Origin: Timonella senegalensis JC301
Lineage (GTDB): Bacteria > Actinomycetota > Actinomycetes > Actinomycetales > Cellulomonadaceae
Direction: 5' to 3'
Length of the DNA: 40,074 bases
NCBI RefSeq assembly: GCF_000312125.1
Contig: NZ_HE978641.1
Span: 981,913-1,021,986, forward strand
Under the pieces are notes generated by a model. It was given only the letters and a program-made list of their open reading frames with translations. It did no database searches and was not told the origin of the DNA. Made by a program: the position numbers and the translations under genes. The first letter of the stretch is position 1, and every line of letters starts with the position of its first letter. Positions 14,420 to 23,201 of this stretch are shown piece by piece.

Positions 14420-14938
14420 ATGGCAACATTCTTCACCTTCCCCAACCCGGTTAACGAGCGAGCTGCTCGGACGGTAGCCGCCGGCGTGGTTGTCTTGGCG
14501 CTGCTTACGCTGGTGACGCAGTCAAAGGTCATCCTCGTGGTCCTGGCGCTGGGGTTCCTTAGGCGAGTGCTGGCCGGACCGAGGCTCTCCGTGCTCGGCT
14601 GGGTTGCGCAGAGGCACGTTGCCCCGCGACTCGGGCTTCCCAAGTTCGTTCCCGGTCCACCCAAGCGCTTTGCACAGGGTATCGGAGCCACACTCACCCT
14701 AGGCGCAGTCGTCTTTGCGTTCTTTGGTAATCCGGCGGTTGCCTGGGCGCTCGTCGGCGTTCTGCTTGTGGCGGCGAGCCTAGAGGCTTTCGCAGGCTTC
14801 TGCCTTGGGTGCTGGGCCTTTGGTCACCTCCAGGCCTGGGGTTTGATTCCTGACGACGTGTGTGAAGCCTGCAACAACGTGAACACGCGCTTCGGCCGCG
14901 CCGAGGACGGCGAGCGTGCTCCGGCAACTTCCGCGTGA
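14420..14938 (+). CDS. DUF4395 membrane protein
   Basis: Membrane protein of 172 aa in the DUF4395 family. It shows the N-terminal NPVNERAAR segment, four hydrophobic helices (about residues 20-50, 88-108, 108-128) and the conserved GFCLGCW CxxC pair near residue 133. DUF4395 genes often lie next to thioredoxin or sulfurtransferase genes, pointing to redox or sulfur chemistry, but no such neighbour is here. The ATG at 14420 has no clear ribosome-binding site; a short leader frame ends 15 bases upstream. A strong bidirectional terminator follows. Confidence 0.85.
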   Translation: MATFFTFPNPVNERAARTVAAGVVVLALLTLVTQSKVILVVLALGFLRRVLAGPRLSVLGWVAQRHVAPRLGLPKFVPGPPKRFAQGIGATLTLGAVVFAFFGNPAVAWALVGVLLVAASLEAFAGFCLGCWAFGHLQAWGLIPDDVCEACNNVNTRFGRAEDGERAPATSA

Positions 14939-14958
14939 CTATCCCGCACCACAACACA

Positions 14959-15010
14959 AGCAACAGCGAAGCGGCCGCCACCTCTAGGTGACGACCGCTT
15001 CGCTGTTGCT
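14959..15010. terminator. Bidirectional terminator between DUF4395 gene and mmpL
   Basis: AGCAACAGCGAAGCGG and CCGCTTCGCTGTTGCT form a perfect 16-bp stem with a further short inner stem. It serves the two convergent genes ending at 14938 and 15053. Confidence 0.8.
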
Positions 15011-15052
15011 GGGTGGCCTTACAGGGCCACAGCCCGGCCAAGGCCGTGGCGA

Positions 15053-18000
15053 CTACGACCGCAGCGAGTCGTCCAGGATCGAGACGTCCACAGGCTTGGC
15101 GTTCAAGGCTTCGTCGTCTGCGGCTGCCTGACCGGAGGTCAGCGCCCGCTCAAGGCCGGCGCCCTCAACATCCACGTCCGGGAGGATCCGGTCGAGCCAC
15201 TTGGGCAGGTACCAGGCCTTGTCGCCGAGCAGGTGCATGATTGCTGGCGTCAGGGTCATGCGGACCACGAATGCGTCGAACAGGACACCTACGGCGAGCG
15301 CAAACCCAATGGGTCGGATCATGGTCAGGTGCGCAAAGATGAAGCTTGCGAACACGGAGACCATGATGAGTGCGGCCGCGACCACCACGGGGGCGGCAAG
15401 GTTGAAGCCTTCCTTGACTGCGCGGCGCGCGCTGGACCCGTGTGCGTAGGCCTCGCGGATCGCGGTAACCAAGAAGACCTGGTAGTCCATTGCCAAGCCG
15501 AACAGGATTCCGGTGAGCAGGATCGGCAGGAAGCTCATGATTGGCGACGGGTTGTGGACGTCGAACACCTGGCCGAGCCAGCCCCACTGGTACACGGCCA
15601 CCGTTGCACCGAACGCGGCTGCGAGCGAAAGCAGGAAGCCGAGAGTTGCGATGAGCGGCACCACGATTGAGCGGAACACGAGCAGGAGCAGGAGCATGGA
15701 CAGTCCGACCACGATCATCAGGTACGGGGGGAGTGCCGCGTTGATCTTCTCGCTCACATCGATCTGTGCGGCAACCTGACCGGTCACGCTCGAACCCACG
15801 CCAGTCTCCGCCTTGATGTCCGATGACATGCCGCGCAGAGTGTGAACCAGGGTTTCGGTGTCAGGCGATGCAGGTCCCGTGGTGGGGACAACCTGGATTG
15901 CACCGTAAGTGAGTGCCTCGTTGGTTGCGGCAGGGACCGCGGCAAATACGCCGTCCACGCCGGCAATGCGTTCTGCCACGTCGAGCATGGCATCGTCGGC
16001 CTCGGCCTGCGTCAGGCCGGTAGGCAGCTCGTTGAGGACGATGAGTTGGCCGTTGTAGCCCTCACCGAACTTGTCGGAGGTGATTGCGAAGGCACGTTGA
16101 GCCTGCGAACCGTAGGGCTCGGATCCGCCATCGGGCAGTGCCGTAAGCATGGAGCGGACCGGAAGAGCAATGATCGCGAGTACTGCGATGCTTGCCACGG
16201 CAGTAAGCCACGGCACCTTGGTCAGGGTCTTGACCCACCACATGCTCGCACTCTGTTTGCCTGCGGCTTCGCCAGCACTAGCGCTAGCCCCCTCACCCGC
16301 TTCTTCGCCAACAATGCTTGCCCCAGCGCCCACGCCAGTACCCGCAGCGATTGCCGCGGCACGTCGCACGCGAGCCTTCTTTGGCAGGATCTTCTCGCCG
16401 ATCACCGCGAGCAGTGCAGGCAGGAGGGACACGGACAGGAGCACGGCCATCAGCACGGTGAATGCTGCGGACAGGCCGAGGATCCCGATGAATGGCAGAC
16501 CCGAGACCACAAGCGCGGAGAGCGCGATGATAACGGTCAGCCCAGCGAACACCACGGCGTTGCCGCTCGTGCCGATCGCACGGCCGATGGATTGGCGCAT
16601 GTCCATGCCCGCCACCAGTTGCGTGCGGTGTCGGTGGACGATGAAGAGCGAGTAGTCGATTCCCACCGCGAGTCCGAGCATGAGTGCAAGGGCCGGGGTG
16701 ATCGACTGCATTTCCACGAGGGAGGAGAGCGCGAGCGTTCCACCTACACCGGCCGCGACTCCTAGGAGCGCCATGAGCAGTGGGAGGCCCGCCGCTACGA
16801 ACGTGCCCAGCATAATCAGCAGCACGATTCCGGCGATCACAAAGCCGATCATTTCGGCGGGGCCGAAGATCGAGTTCAGGTCGGAGACGATCTCCTTGGA
16901 GAACAGGACCTCGACGCCTGCGGCTTCTGGGCCGGCGGCAAGCGCGGTGATGTCTGCACGTTGTTCCGCGGTGAGGGATTCGGCCATGTCGTAGAACAGA
17001 ACCTGAGAGATCGCGGTGGTCTTGTCGTCGGAGACGAATCGCATCGGTGCGGCGAGGTTGGAGGTGCGTTCACCACGGATGAGTGTGGCTTCACCTTCGG
17101 CGAGCTTTGCTTCACCGTCGGTGAGCTCCTTGCGCGACTCTTCAAAGATCGCACGGTTCTTCTCGAGTTCCTTGGTTCCCTCCGCGATCTTGCGGCGGGC
17201 GTCGTCGAGTTGCTTTTCTCCGTCGACGAGTTTGGCCTCGTTGGCGTCGAAGAGTTTCTTTCCAGCGTTGAACTCGGCTAGCCCGGCCTCATACTGGGCA
17301 AGCCCATCCTCGTACTGTGCTTGGCCAGCGTCTAGAGCGGCCTGCCCTTCGGCGATCTTTGCCTCGCCCGCGGCAACCTGTGCCCGGGCCTCGCGGATCA
17401 GTGGGCGTGAGGCCTCGCGCTGGGCGGTTCCCTCAGCAAGCTTCTTCTCGTTCTCGGCGATTGCCTTCTTGCCTGCGGCCAGTTCCTTTTCGGCGGCCTT
17501 GAGCTGGGCGGGGACTGGTGCGAGCTGGTCGTATGCGCCCTGCGCCTGTGCCAGCTGCGTGCGACCCTTTGCCACCTGGGAAAGCCCTTGCTGGGCTGCA
17601 TCGATTCCGGCCTGGGCAGCAGCGATGCCTGCGTCGGCCTTGGCAATAGCGTCGGTTACTCCCACGCGCTTTGCCTGCGCGATGGCGAGTCCCTCCACGA
17701 TTTCCGGTGGGACTTCCTCGCCGGCAGCCTCGTGCGCTTCCTTCTTCGCGGTCAGCACCGCAATTTCTTGGTCGATCTGGGCGAGGGCCTTGATGGCCTC
17801 GGACTTGCCCGTCTGTGCCTGCTCGAGTCCCGCTTGGGCCTTCTTGAGCCCTGCCTGAGCCTCGGTCTCGGCTGCGTCGAGTTGCTTGGCAGTGGCAGTC
17901 AGGTACGGTCCGACCTCGTCAAAACTGTTCAGCCCAAGTGAGGACGCTAGCTGCTTGGACCCGGCCTCGAACTGGGCGCGGCCCTCGTCGAGCTTCTTCT

Positions 18001-18781
18001 GCCCGGCGGCAATCTTCTTCTTGGCGGCCTCGATTTGAGCCTTGCCATCTGCGAGCTGCTGCTTGGACTCCTTGAACTGCTTCTCACCCGCGGCAAGTTC
18101 CTTCTTGCCTGCTGCGAGCTCCTTCTTGCCTGCGGCGAGTTCCTTCTTGCCTGCAGCAAGCTCCTCTGCTGCCGCGTCGAGCTTCTTCTTGGCCTCGGCC
18201 AGTTCTGCCTGACCGGACTCGAGCCCGGGGCGTGCAGCTTCTAGTTGTTCGCGGCCGTCCGCGAGCTTTTCGGCGTTCTTGTCGATTTCTTTTTGACCGT
18301 TTTCGAGCTCACGCTCACCCGCGGCGAGCTGCGCTTCCCCGTCCGCGAACTGGGCCTTGCCCTCTTCGATCTTGGTGCGGTTGGCCTCGAGTTCTTTCTT
18401 GCCCTCGGCGAGTTGCGCCACGGAGTCATCGAGAGTGGTCTGCATCTCGAATGGGTCGATGACGGATCGAACCGTGTCGAGCATGCCCATTTCGGCGAGT
18501 GCCGTGCTGATCGCAGCGTGCTGCTCGGCGGTCAGCGGTTCCCGGTCCTTGGCCTGGAACACGATCGTGCCATTGCCTCCCGAAAGCTCGGGAAGTTCCT
18601 GCCCCATCAGGTTCAGGACGCGTTCGGTCTCGGTTCCTGGCAGGGAGAAGGTGTTGGACAGCTTGCCCATGAAGAGGCCTGCGAGGAGGCCAATGATCGC
18701 CAGCAGCGCGACCCAAGCCGCAATGAACTTTTTGCGGTGGTCGTAGGCGGCGAGGCCGAGTCGGTAGAGGAACTGTGCCAT
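15053..18781 (-). CDS. MMPL-family RND transporter with giant coiled-coil domain
   Basis: Membrane transporter of 1242 aa, larger than usual actinobacterial MmpL proteins (about 700-1000). One helix at about residues 15-36 is followed by a short porter segment. A roughly 470-residue region (about 115-590) of heptad-like repeats of the DG/AG-x-x-x-L type includes four tandem AAGKKEL units encoded by 21-bp DNA repeats at 18088-18165. The RND core follows: helices at about 650-830, a Gly/Ala/Glu linker near 835-875, a second porter domain and helices at about 1010-1190, with GIDYSLFIVHRHR and AMDYQVFLVTAIREA as MMPL signatures. The coiled coil resembles the YhgE/Pip repeat and may extend outside the cell. 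It is co-transcribed with tetR, four bases upstream. Likely lipid or drug export; substrate unknown. Confidence 0.92.
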   Translation of the reverse strand: MAQFLYRLGLAAYDHRKKFIAAWVALLAIIGLLAGLFMGKLSNTFSLPGTETERVLNLMGQELPELSGGNGTIVFQAKDREPLTAEQHAAISTALAEMGMLDTVRSVIDPFEMQTTLDDSVAQLAEGKKELEANRTKIEEGKAQFADGEAQLAAGERELENGQKEIDKNAEKLADGREQLEAARPGLESGQAELAEAKKKLDAAAEELAAGKKELAAGKKELAAGKKELAAGEKQFKESKQQLADGKAQIEAAKKKIAAGQKKLDEGRAQFEAGSKQLASSLGLNSFDEVGPYLTATAKQLDAAETEAQAGLKKAQAGLEQAQTGKSEAIKALAQIDQEIAVLTAKKEAHEAAGEEVPPEIVEGLAIAQAKRVGVTDAIAKADAGIAAAQAGIDAAQQGLSQVAKGRTQLAQAQGAYDQLAPVPAQLKAAEKELAAGKKAIAENEKKLAEGTAQREASRPLIREARAQVAAGEAKIAEGQAALDAGQAQYEDGLAQYEAGLAEFNAGKKLFDANEAKLVDGEKQLDDARRKIAEGTKELEKNRAIFEESRKELTDGEAKLAEGEATLIRGERTSNLAAPMRFVSDDKTTAISQVLFYDMAESLTAEQRADITALAAGPEAAGVEVLFSKEIVSDLNSIFGPAEMIGFVIAGIVLLIMLGTFVAAGLPLLMALLGVAAGVGGTLALSSLVEMQSITPALALMLGLAVGIDYSLFIVHRHRTQLVAGMDMRQSIGRAIGTSGNAVVFAGLTVIIALSALVVSGLPFIGILGLSAAFTVLMAVLLSVSLLPALLAVIGEKILPKKARVRRAAAIAAGTGVGAGASIVGEEAGEGASASAGEAAGKQSASMWWVKTLTKVPWLTAVASIAVLAIIALPVRSMLTALPDGGSEPYGSQAQRAFAITSDKFGEGYNGQLIVLNELPTGLTQAEADDAMLDVAERIAGVDGVFAAVPAATNEALTYGAIQVVPTTGPASPDTETLVHTLRGMSSDIKAETGVGSSVTGQVAAQIDVSEKINAALPPYLMIVVGLSMLLLLLVFRSIVVPLIATLGFLLSLAAAFGATVAVYQWGWLGQVFDVHNPSPIMSFLPILLTGILFGLAMDYQVFLVTAIREAYAHGSSARRAVKEGFNLAAPVVVAAALIMVSVFASFIFAHLTMIRPIGFALAVGVLFDAFVVRMTLTPAIMHLLGDKAWYLPKWLDRILPDVDVEGAGLERALTSGQAAADDEALNAKPVDVSILDDSLRS

Positions 18782-18785
18782 GAAT

Positions 18786-19457
18786 CTAGTGGCCCTTCAT
18801 GGGGGATGCGGATGGGGCGGATGGTGCAGAAGCAATCGTGGGGAATCCGTTCTTGACGTATTCCATTGCCTCCGTCAGTTTGGTCTTGAGTAGTTCGGTG
18901 TCGGCCGGGGTGGGTTCGCTTCCCACCGTTTCGTACCAGGCTTGGAATGCCGCCTTGCAGGCACCGACAACGGTGTGCGCGAACACGGAGACGGCGAACG
19001 GGTCTGCCTCGACAAGGCGCGCGCGCAGGCGGTGGTCGAGGTCATTCGACGCGGCCTCCCAGGCCGCGGAGCGGTTGGCGACCATGCTGGGCACGGAGTC
19101 GCATTGGCTGTACAGGTAGGCCAGTGGCTCGAGGAAGGTGTGGTTGGCAAAGGACTGCAGCGCAAGGATCGTTGCGTCGACGATGCTGGTGTCGAGCATG
19201 TGCTTGTCCAGTTCCTCGATCGCGATGTCGAGTGCGCGCGTGACCTGCGTGTTCAATGCCTCGTCAAACGAGGAGAAATAGTTAAAAAAGGTGCGCCGCG
19301 AGACTCCCGCGCGTTCGGCGATCATGCCCACAGTCACGGCGTCGTGGCCGACCTCCTTGAGGAGGTCAAAGGCGGCTTGCGCGATCGCGTCGCGGGTGGC
19401 GGCTTTGTTGCGTTCTCGGCGCGAGGCGCTGAGGGGAGGCTCATCTACTTCAGTCAC
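18786..19457 (-). CDS. TetR-family regulator of the mmpL unit
   Basis: TetR repressor of 223 aa. The N-terminal DNA-binding domain at about residues 10-58 is clear (RNKAATRDAIAQAAFDLLKE, then ERAGVSRRTFFNYFSSFDEAL). The start is a GTG at 19455-19457. Its stop is four bases before the mmpL start, so the two are one operon, and two palindromes in the promoter indicate autoregulation. Such TetR-MMPL pairs usually sense an exported compound or lipid. Ligand unknown. Confidence 0.92.
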   Translation of the reverse strand: MTEVDEPPLSASRRERNKAATRDAIAQAAFDLLKEVGHDAVTVGMIAERAGVSRRTFFNYFSSFDEALNTQVTRALDIAIEELDKHMLDTSIVDATILALQSFANHTFLEPLAYLYSQCDSVPSMVANRSAAWEAASNDLDHRLRARLVEADPFAVSVFAHTVVGACKAAFQAWYETVGSEPTPADTELLKTKLTEAMEYVKNGFPTIASAPSAPSASPMKGH

Positions 19458-19460
19458 CTT

Positions 19461-19493
19461 TTTACACTAAGTGCAAACTTGCACACAGTGCAA
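19461..19493 (-). promoter_or_regulatory. tetR-mmpL promoter with two operators
   Basis: Two adjacent palindromes: TTTACACTAAGTGCAAA (19461-19477) and TTGCACACAGTGCAA (19479-19493). On the minus strand TTGCAC (-35) and TAGTGT (-10) are 18 bp apart within them, and TAGTGT ends six bases before the GTG start, implying a leaderless, TetR-repressed transcript. Confidence 0.72.
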
Positions 19494-19518
19494 TGGGGTG
19501 CGCACAACATAACCCGGC

Positions 19519-19959
19519 GTGGTGCCGGAAATCCGCCAGAATCGTCGAAAATCTAGCCACTTAACGACGATCGTGCCCACCGCCCAGCAAGCCCTGCGGT
19601 GTGGTGGGTGGTGGCGAAAGCGGGCGGGGCCGGCGCGTGGCGCCGACCTCGTGCACAAGCCGCCGGTCCTGTGGGTCCACGGCGCGGACGACAAGATCGT
19701 GGCGGATACCTCGTTTGTGGACATCAACCACCTCGGGCAGCTCGGGGCTATTCCCGGCTGGCCAGGCAAAGAAGCTGCGCCGCCACAGCCCATGAAGCAG
19801 CAAACGCGGGCGGTTCTGGACGCATATGCGAGGGCGGGCGGATCGTTCACAGAGGTGGAGTTCTCGGACTGTGGTCACTCACCGCACCTGGAATACCCCG
19901 ACACGTTCCTTGACGCGCTGGGAGCCCACGTGGGGATCAAGGCGCGAATATCGTCGTAA
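19519..19959 (+). pseudogene. 5'-truncated alpha/beta hydrolase remnant
   Basis: Only the C-terminal third of an alpha/beta hydrolase remains: from about 19660 the frame reads PPVLWVHGADDKIVADTSF (the acid-bearing segment) and later DCGHSPHLEYP (the catalytic His segment). The nucleophile elbow and the whole N-terminal core are missing. The first 45 residues of the open frame look unrelated and are partly made from the dispersed motif at 19541-19571. A second motif copy supplies the stop codon at 19957. No promoter or ribosome site is evident. It is probably a deletion remnant, not a functional enzyme; a short expressed peptide cannot be excluded. Confidence 0.75.
19541..19571 (+). repeat. 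ATCGTCGNAAAT motif copy 4, inverted pair
   Basis: ATCGTCGAAAAT (19541-19552) faces an inverted variant TTAACGACGAT (19561-19571), giving a hairpin with an ATCGTCG/CGACGAT stem. It lies at the left border of the truncated hydrolase. Confidence 0.7.
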
Positions 19960-19961
19960 AT
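19950..19961 (+). repeat. ATCGTCGNAAAT motif copy 5 (stop codon)
   Basis: ATCGTCGTAAAT spans the end of the hydrolase remnant; with T at the variable position the motif itself provides the TAA stop, after the codons for S-S. Confidence 0.75.
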
Positions 19962-19965
19962 AGAA

Positions 19966-20009
19966 AGTCGGTCGTGGCATGCAGGGTAGGCTGCGGGCCA
20001 CGGCCGACT
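19966..20009. terminator. Hairpin between hydrolase remnant and SDR
   Basis: AGTCGGTCGTGGC and GCCACGGCCGACT form a 13-bp stem with one G-U pair and an 18-base loop, between convergent reading frames. Confidence 0.65.
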
Positions 20010-20044
20010 CGCGTGCGCGGGCAGCGCACAAAGCGGGGTCGGCG

Positions 20045-20890
20045 TTACTTGCCGTGGCCGGTGAACTTGTCCATCGACGAATAGACGTGGAAGACGTTGT
20101 CGGCCACGTAGTCCCACAGAGCGGTTGGGAGAACGCCGCGCAGGGCCATTGCGAGCTTCACGGTCCACGGCTTGGCCACTATTGGGGTGCCCCGGACCAT
20201 GCCGTTCCACGCAGCCTTGGCGGCGTACTTGGGCGTCATGATGGGTGTTAGCAGCGGGCCGCGAGCGCCCTCGAACATCCCCGTGGATACGTAGGATGGG
20301 CAGAACGTGGTCACCTTGACGTGGTCGTGGCCGTGCTTGACCAGTTCGAGGCGCAGCGAGTCGCTCCAGCCGATGAGCGCCCACTTGGACGAGGCGTACA
20401 CGGACATGCCCGGGTTGGCGAGCGTGCCTGCGGCGGACGCAATGTTGAGGATGCGGTACTCGCGGGAAGCGTCGGCGATCATGTCGTTGATGAACTCGCG
20501 GGTCAGCCACATGGGGGCGAGCGCATTGATGTTGATGGTTGTGGAGACGTCGCGCTCCTGGTCGTGGTCCCAGAACGGCGCGCCGCGCACGATGCCAGCG
20601 TTATTGATGATCACGTGCGGGACGCCAGTTTGTGAGCGGATGAGTTCTGCGCCTCGGCGCACTCCCGTGAGCGAGGAGAGGTCCTCGGACACGACTTGGA
20701 CGCGGGTCGCGGAGGAACGAAGTTCCTCCGCGAGGGCCTCGGCGCCCTGCTTGTCCACGTCCCAGAGGACGAGCGCAGAGGCGCCGCGGGCGGCGGCCTG
20801 GCGCGCGTATAGCTCGCCCATTCCGCGGGCAGCACCCGTAATCAGGACTGTTGAACCGGAAATGACTGAAGGCTGAGCGCTCGAGGGCAT
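20045..20890 (-). CDS. Short-chain dehydrogenase/reductase (SDR)
   Basis: NAD(P)-dependent SDR of 281 aa. It has the cofactor motif TGAARGMG at residues 19-26, the NNAG motif and the catalytic YASSK (Y-x-x-x-K) with upstream Ser. The start at 20890 is chosen because AGGAG stands six bases before that ATG; an in-frame start 66 bases upstream would add a non-conserved proline-rich tail. The C-terminal 70 residues are hydrophobic, as in SDRs that act on lipophilic substrates at the membrane. It is monocistronic, next to tRNA-Gly. Substrate unknown. Confidence 0.9.
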   Translation of the reverse strand: MPSSAQPSVISGSTVLITGAARGMGELYARQAAARGASALVLWDVDKQGAEALAEELRSSATRVQVVSEDLSSLTGVRRGAELIRSQTGVPHVIINNAGIVRGAPFWDHDQERDVSTTININALAPMWLTREFINDMIADASREYRILNIASAAGTLANPGMSVYASSKWALIGWSDSLRLELVKHGHDHVKVTTFCPSYVSTGMFEGARGPLLTPIMTPKYAAKAAWNGMVRGTPIVAKPWTVKLAMALRGVLPTALWDYVADNVFHVYSSMDKFTGHGK

Positions 20891-20994
20891 TCTTACTCCT
20901 AGTGGGACCGGGCCCGCGTCGTTGCGGGCCGCTGCGGGAGGTGGCGGAGACTGCAAAGGCCGCGTGCTTGCGCAGCCGCGGCCTTAGAGAGTCG

Positions 20995-21065
20995 AGCGGA
21001 TGACGGGAATCGAACCCGCGCTGTCAGCTTGGGAAGCTGAAGTTCTACCATTGAACTACATCCGC
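20995..21065 (-). tRNA. tRNA-Gly (CCC)
   Basis: A 71-nt cloverleaf on the minus strand: acceptor GCGGATG pairs with CATCCGC, a D-arm with TAGTTCAATGGTAGAA, an anticodon stem TCAGC/GCTGA around loop TTCCCAA (anticodon CCC), and a T-arm with GGTTCGATTCC. Discriminator base U; CCA is not encoded. Confidence 0.96.
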
Positions 21066-21179
21066 GCAGATCGTGGGCTTGCCCCACCAGTCTTGCACGC
21101 GCCGGAGCGTGTGGGAAGGCGGTAGAAGCACCCAACGAGCAACACGTTAGAGACTAGCACCAACACTGCAATAATGGAG

Positions 21180-21216
21180 AAGCACGGTGGCGCAAGGCTG
21201 CGGCCGTCCCGTGCTT
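21180..21216 (+). other. Leader hairpin in the dcd upstream region
   Basis: AAGCACGG (21180-21187) pairs with CCGTGCTT (21209-21216). It lies in the 186-bp gap between tRNA-Gly and dcd, 36 bp before the dcd start. Nothing else definite is seen in this gap beyond the expected promoters. Confidence 0.4.
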
Positions 21217-21251
21217 AGGTCCGCATCAGCCCAAAGGAAACGGTACGCAAA

Positions 21252-21830
21252 GTGTTGCTCTCAGACCGCGATATTAAGAAGCAGATCGAGCAGGGACGCG
21301 TGGCGCTCACGCCGTTCGAGCCTGCGATGATTCAGCCCTCAAGCGTGGACGTTCGGCTCGACAAGTTCTTCAGGCTCTTTGACAACCACAAGTACCCCTA
21401 TATCGACCCCGCGAGTGAGCAGCCAGAGTTGACCCAACTGGTGGAAGTGGAAAAGGGCAAGCCCTTCATCTTGCACCCCGGCGAGTTCGTACTGGCCGCC
21501 ACGTATGAGCAGGTCACGCTCCCTAACGACATCGCGGCGCGCCTCGAGGGCAAGTCCTCGCTAGGCCGTCTGGGACTGCTGACCCACTCGACCGCGGGCT
21601 TCATCGACCCCGGCTTCACGGGGCACGTGACCCTTGAACTGTCGAACGTGGCGACCCTTCCGATCCTGCTGTGGCCCGGCATGAAGGTCGGACAGATGTG
21701 CTTCTTCCAGCTCTCCTCCGAATCTGAGTACCCGTATGGCTCCGAAAAATACGGCTCACGATACCAAGGACAGCGTGGCCCAACGGCCTCTCGGTCCTTC
21801 CAGAACTTTTACAAGAGCGAGATTGAGTAA
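21252..21830 (+). CDS. dcd: dCTP deaminase
   Basis: Trimeric dCTP deaminase of 192 aa, converting dCTP to dUTP for thymidylate synthesis. The family blocks are present: [35 protein letters not shown] and the catalytic [19 protein letters not shown] segment with its conserved Glu. Length equals the usual 188-195 aa. Mycobacterial relatives are bifunctional dCTP deaminase/dUTPases; whether this one is cannot be decided by eye. The start is GTG at 21252, with AAAGGAAA about 10 bases upstream. The next gene begins 12 bases after its stop. Confidence 0.96.
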   Translation: MLLSDRDIKKQIEQGRVALTPFEPAMIQPSSVDVRLDKFFRLFDNHKYPYIDPASEQPELTQLVEVEKGKPFILHPGEFVLAATYEQVTLPNDIAARLEGKSSLGRLGLLTHSTAGFIDPGFTGHVTLELSNVATLPILLWPGMKVGQMCFFQLSSESEYPYGSEKYGSRYQGQRGPTASRSFQNFYKSEIE

Positions 21831-21842
21831 GCGCCCCACGCC

Positions 21843-23009
21843 ATGACTGAACTTCGGTTAACGCCAGCGCCACTCTCCACCCAAATGTTCGGGCTGGAGA
21901 CCACGTCCTCGGGCCGGGAAGTCACGCACTTCTTGGCGCTCCAGGAGTATGTGGACCCAGTTGACCTGGAGTTTCTGTGGCAATGCCGGTTCCCGCGCGC
22001 CGCGTGGGAGGTGCTGCCGGCTGAACGGCAGGTGGACGGGGCAGTTGAGCTCACTCCTGGCGTGCTGCGCGTGTCCGCGCGTTCGGTTGTGCACGGACCC
22101 TACCTGCCGCTCGCGTCCCTGGTGGACGCCGCGGACACGATGAGCGCCAGCTCGCAGGACACAGCGCCCCACCCGGCACGCTTTGCGCATGGCACGTCCA
22201 TGGTGTGGGCGCTGACCACGATTCGTGAGCGGGGCGAGGCCCCAGTTCCAGGTGGCGGCGACCGGGATGGGCTCGCCCGAATCTTTGCGGAAGGGCTGCC
22301 CACTCGCGAGGAGTTGCGCCAGGTGACGGCTCTGGTTGCCCTGGCACGCTACCTCGGCGCGTCCGCACACTTTGATGCTGTTGAGCCTCCCTCAACCCGC
22401 ATGTATCGCATTGAGAACGACCAGGAACGTTACCGATCCATCACTCCGGATCCCGCGGCAAACGTGGACCGGATCATCTACTCCGACGTGTGGCTTGACC
22501 CTGCGGCCGCGCTGCGGATCGCCCAGATCACGCTTCCATCAGTCCAGTTCATGCCCACCGAGGTGCCGTGGGAAGGCCCCGAGGACCCCAGCCGCTTCCT
22601 GTACAGGGAACACATGGACCTCACGGCCGAGCAGATTGAATCCATCCACGAAGCCGCCGACCAACACGATCGCGAAGCCCTTGAGACAGCCAATCCAGTG
22701 AGCGCGTTTGGCCTGGTATTCGAGGCCCGTGACGGGGACATCATCACCGTCGAGATCGGTGGAACCGACGAACTTCCGCCCGCGCTCCAGGGCGTGGACT
22801 GGGCGGCTGCGGGCGTGATTGAGTACCGGATCAGCTGGGTTCCGCAGGACCTCGAGGACTGGCATCGCGAGATTCCGAGCTTCGACCTGCGTAAGCGCCG
22901 CACCCGGTACATCCAAATGGTTCGAGACCTCACCAAGGCCTTCTACAGCGCCACCTCTGGGGAGATCTCAGACCTAGACGGCTTCCTCCACGACCCCGCC
23001 CAACTGTAG
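21843..23009 (+). CDS. Protein of unknown function downstream of dcd
   Basis: Protein of 388 aa that I do not recognise. It has no signal peptide or transmembrane helix. It is rich in acidic residues, Trp and Pro, and alternates beta-like and helical stretches; the C-terminal 100 residues (from FGLVFEARDGDIITVEIGG) look like a compact domain ending in a helix with DLRKRRTRYIQMVRDL. No catalytic motif is evident. The ATG at 21843 is only 12 bases behind the dcd stop with no obvious ribosome site, so it is probably translated from the dcd mRNA. Codon use matches its neighbours, arguing that it is a real gene. Confidence 0.7.
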   Translation: MTELRLTPAPLSTQMFGLETTSSGREVTHFLALQEYVDPVDLEFLWQCRFPRAAWEVLPAERQVDGAVELTPGVLRVSARSVVHGPYLPLASLVDAADTMSASSQDTAPHPARFAHGTSMVWALTTIRERGEAPVPGGGDRDGLARIFAEGLPTREELRQVTALVALARYLGASAHFDAVEPPSTRMYRIENDQERYRSITPDPAANVDRIIYSDVWLDPAAALRIAQITLPSVQFMPTEVPWEGPEDPSRFLYREHMDLTAEQIESIHEAADQHDREALETANPVSAFGLVFEARDGDIITVEIGGTDELPPALQGVDWAAAGVIEYRISWVPQDLEDWHREIPSFDLRKRRTRYIQMVRDLTKAFYSATSGEISDLDGFLHDPAQL

Positions 23010-23201
23010 TTCGCCCAAGCGTAGGCCGCGTTTTCGCGGGTCCAGCGCTTACCTTGTGGATAAAATGTTGGAGGCATTTGCACAGGCCTGGACGCAAGAA
23101 TGTGAAGAGGCGCACGCTTAGAAGTTGGAACCTTACGCAGGATTCTCCCGTTCCCACAGGTGAATGCCCGAATTTGCCGCCCACAACAGGACGGAGCGGA
23201 C
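23010..23201 (+). other. Upstream region of the mrp operon with a DnaA box
   Basis: A 192-bp gap that should hold the mrp promoter. TGTGGATAA, an exact DnaA box in reverse orientation, is at 23055-23063, and TAAAAT at 23061-23066 overlaps it and could be a -10. No clear -35 or terminator is seen. Confidence 0.4.

Noticed and set aside
15842-16765. Plus-strand open frames within mmpL
   Set aside because: Antisense to the clearly identified MMPL protein; no ribosome site or recognisable domain.
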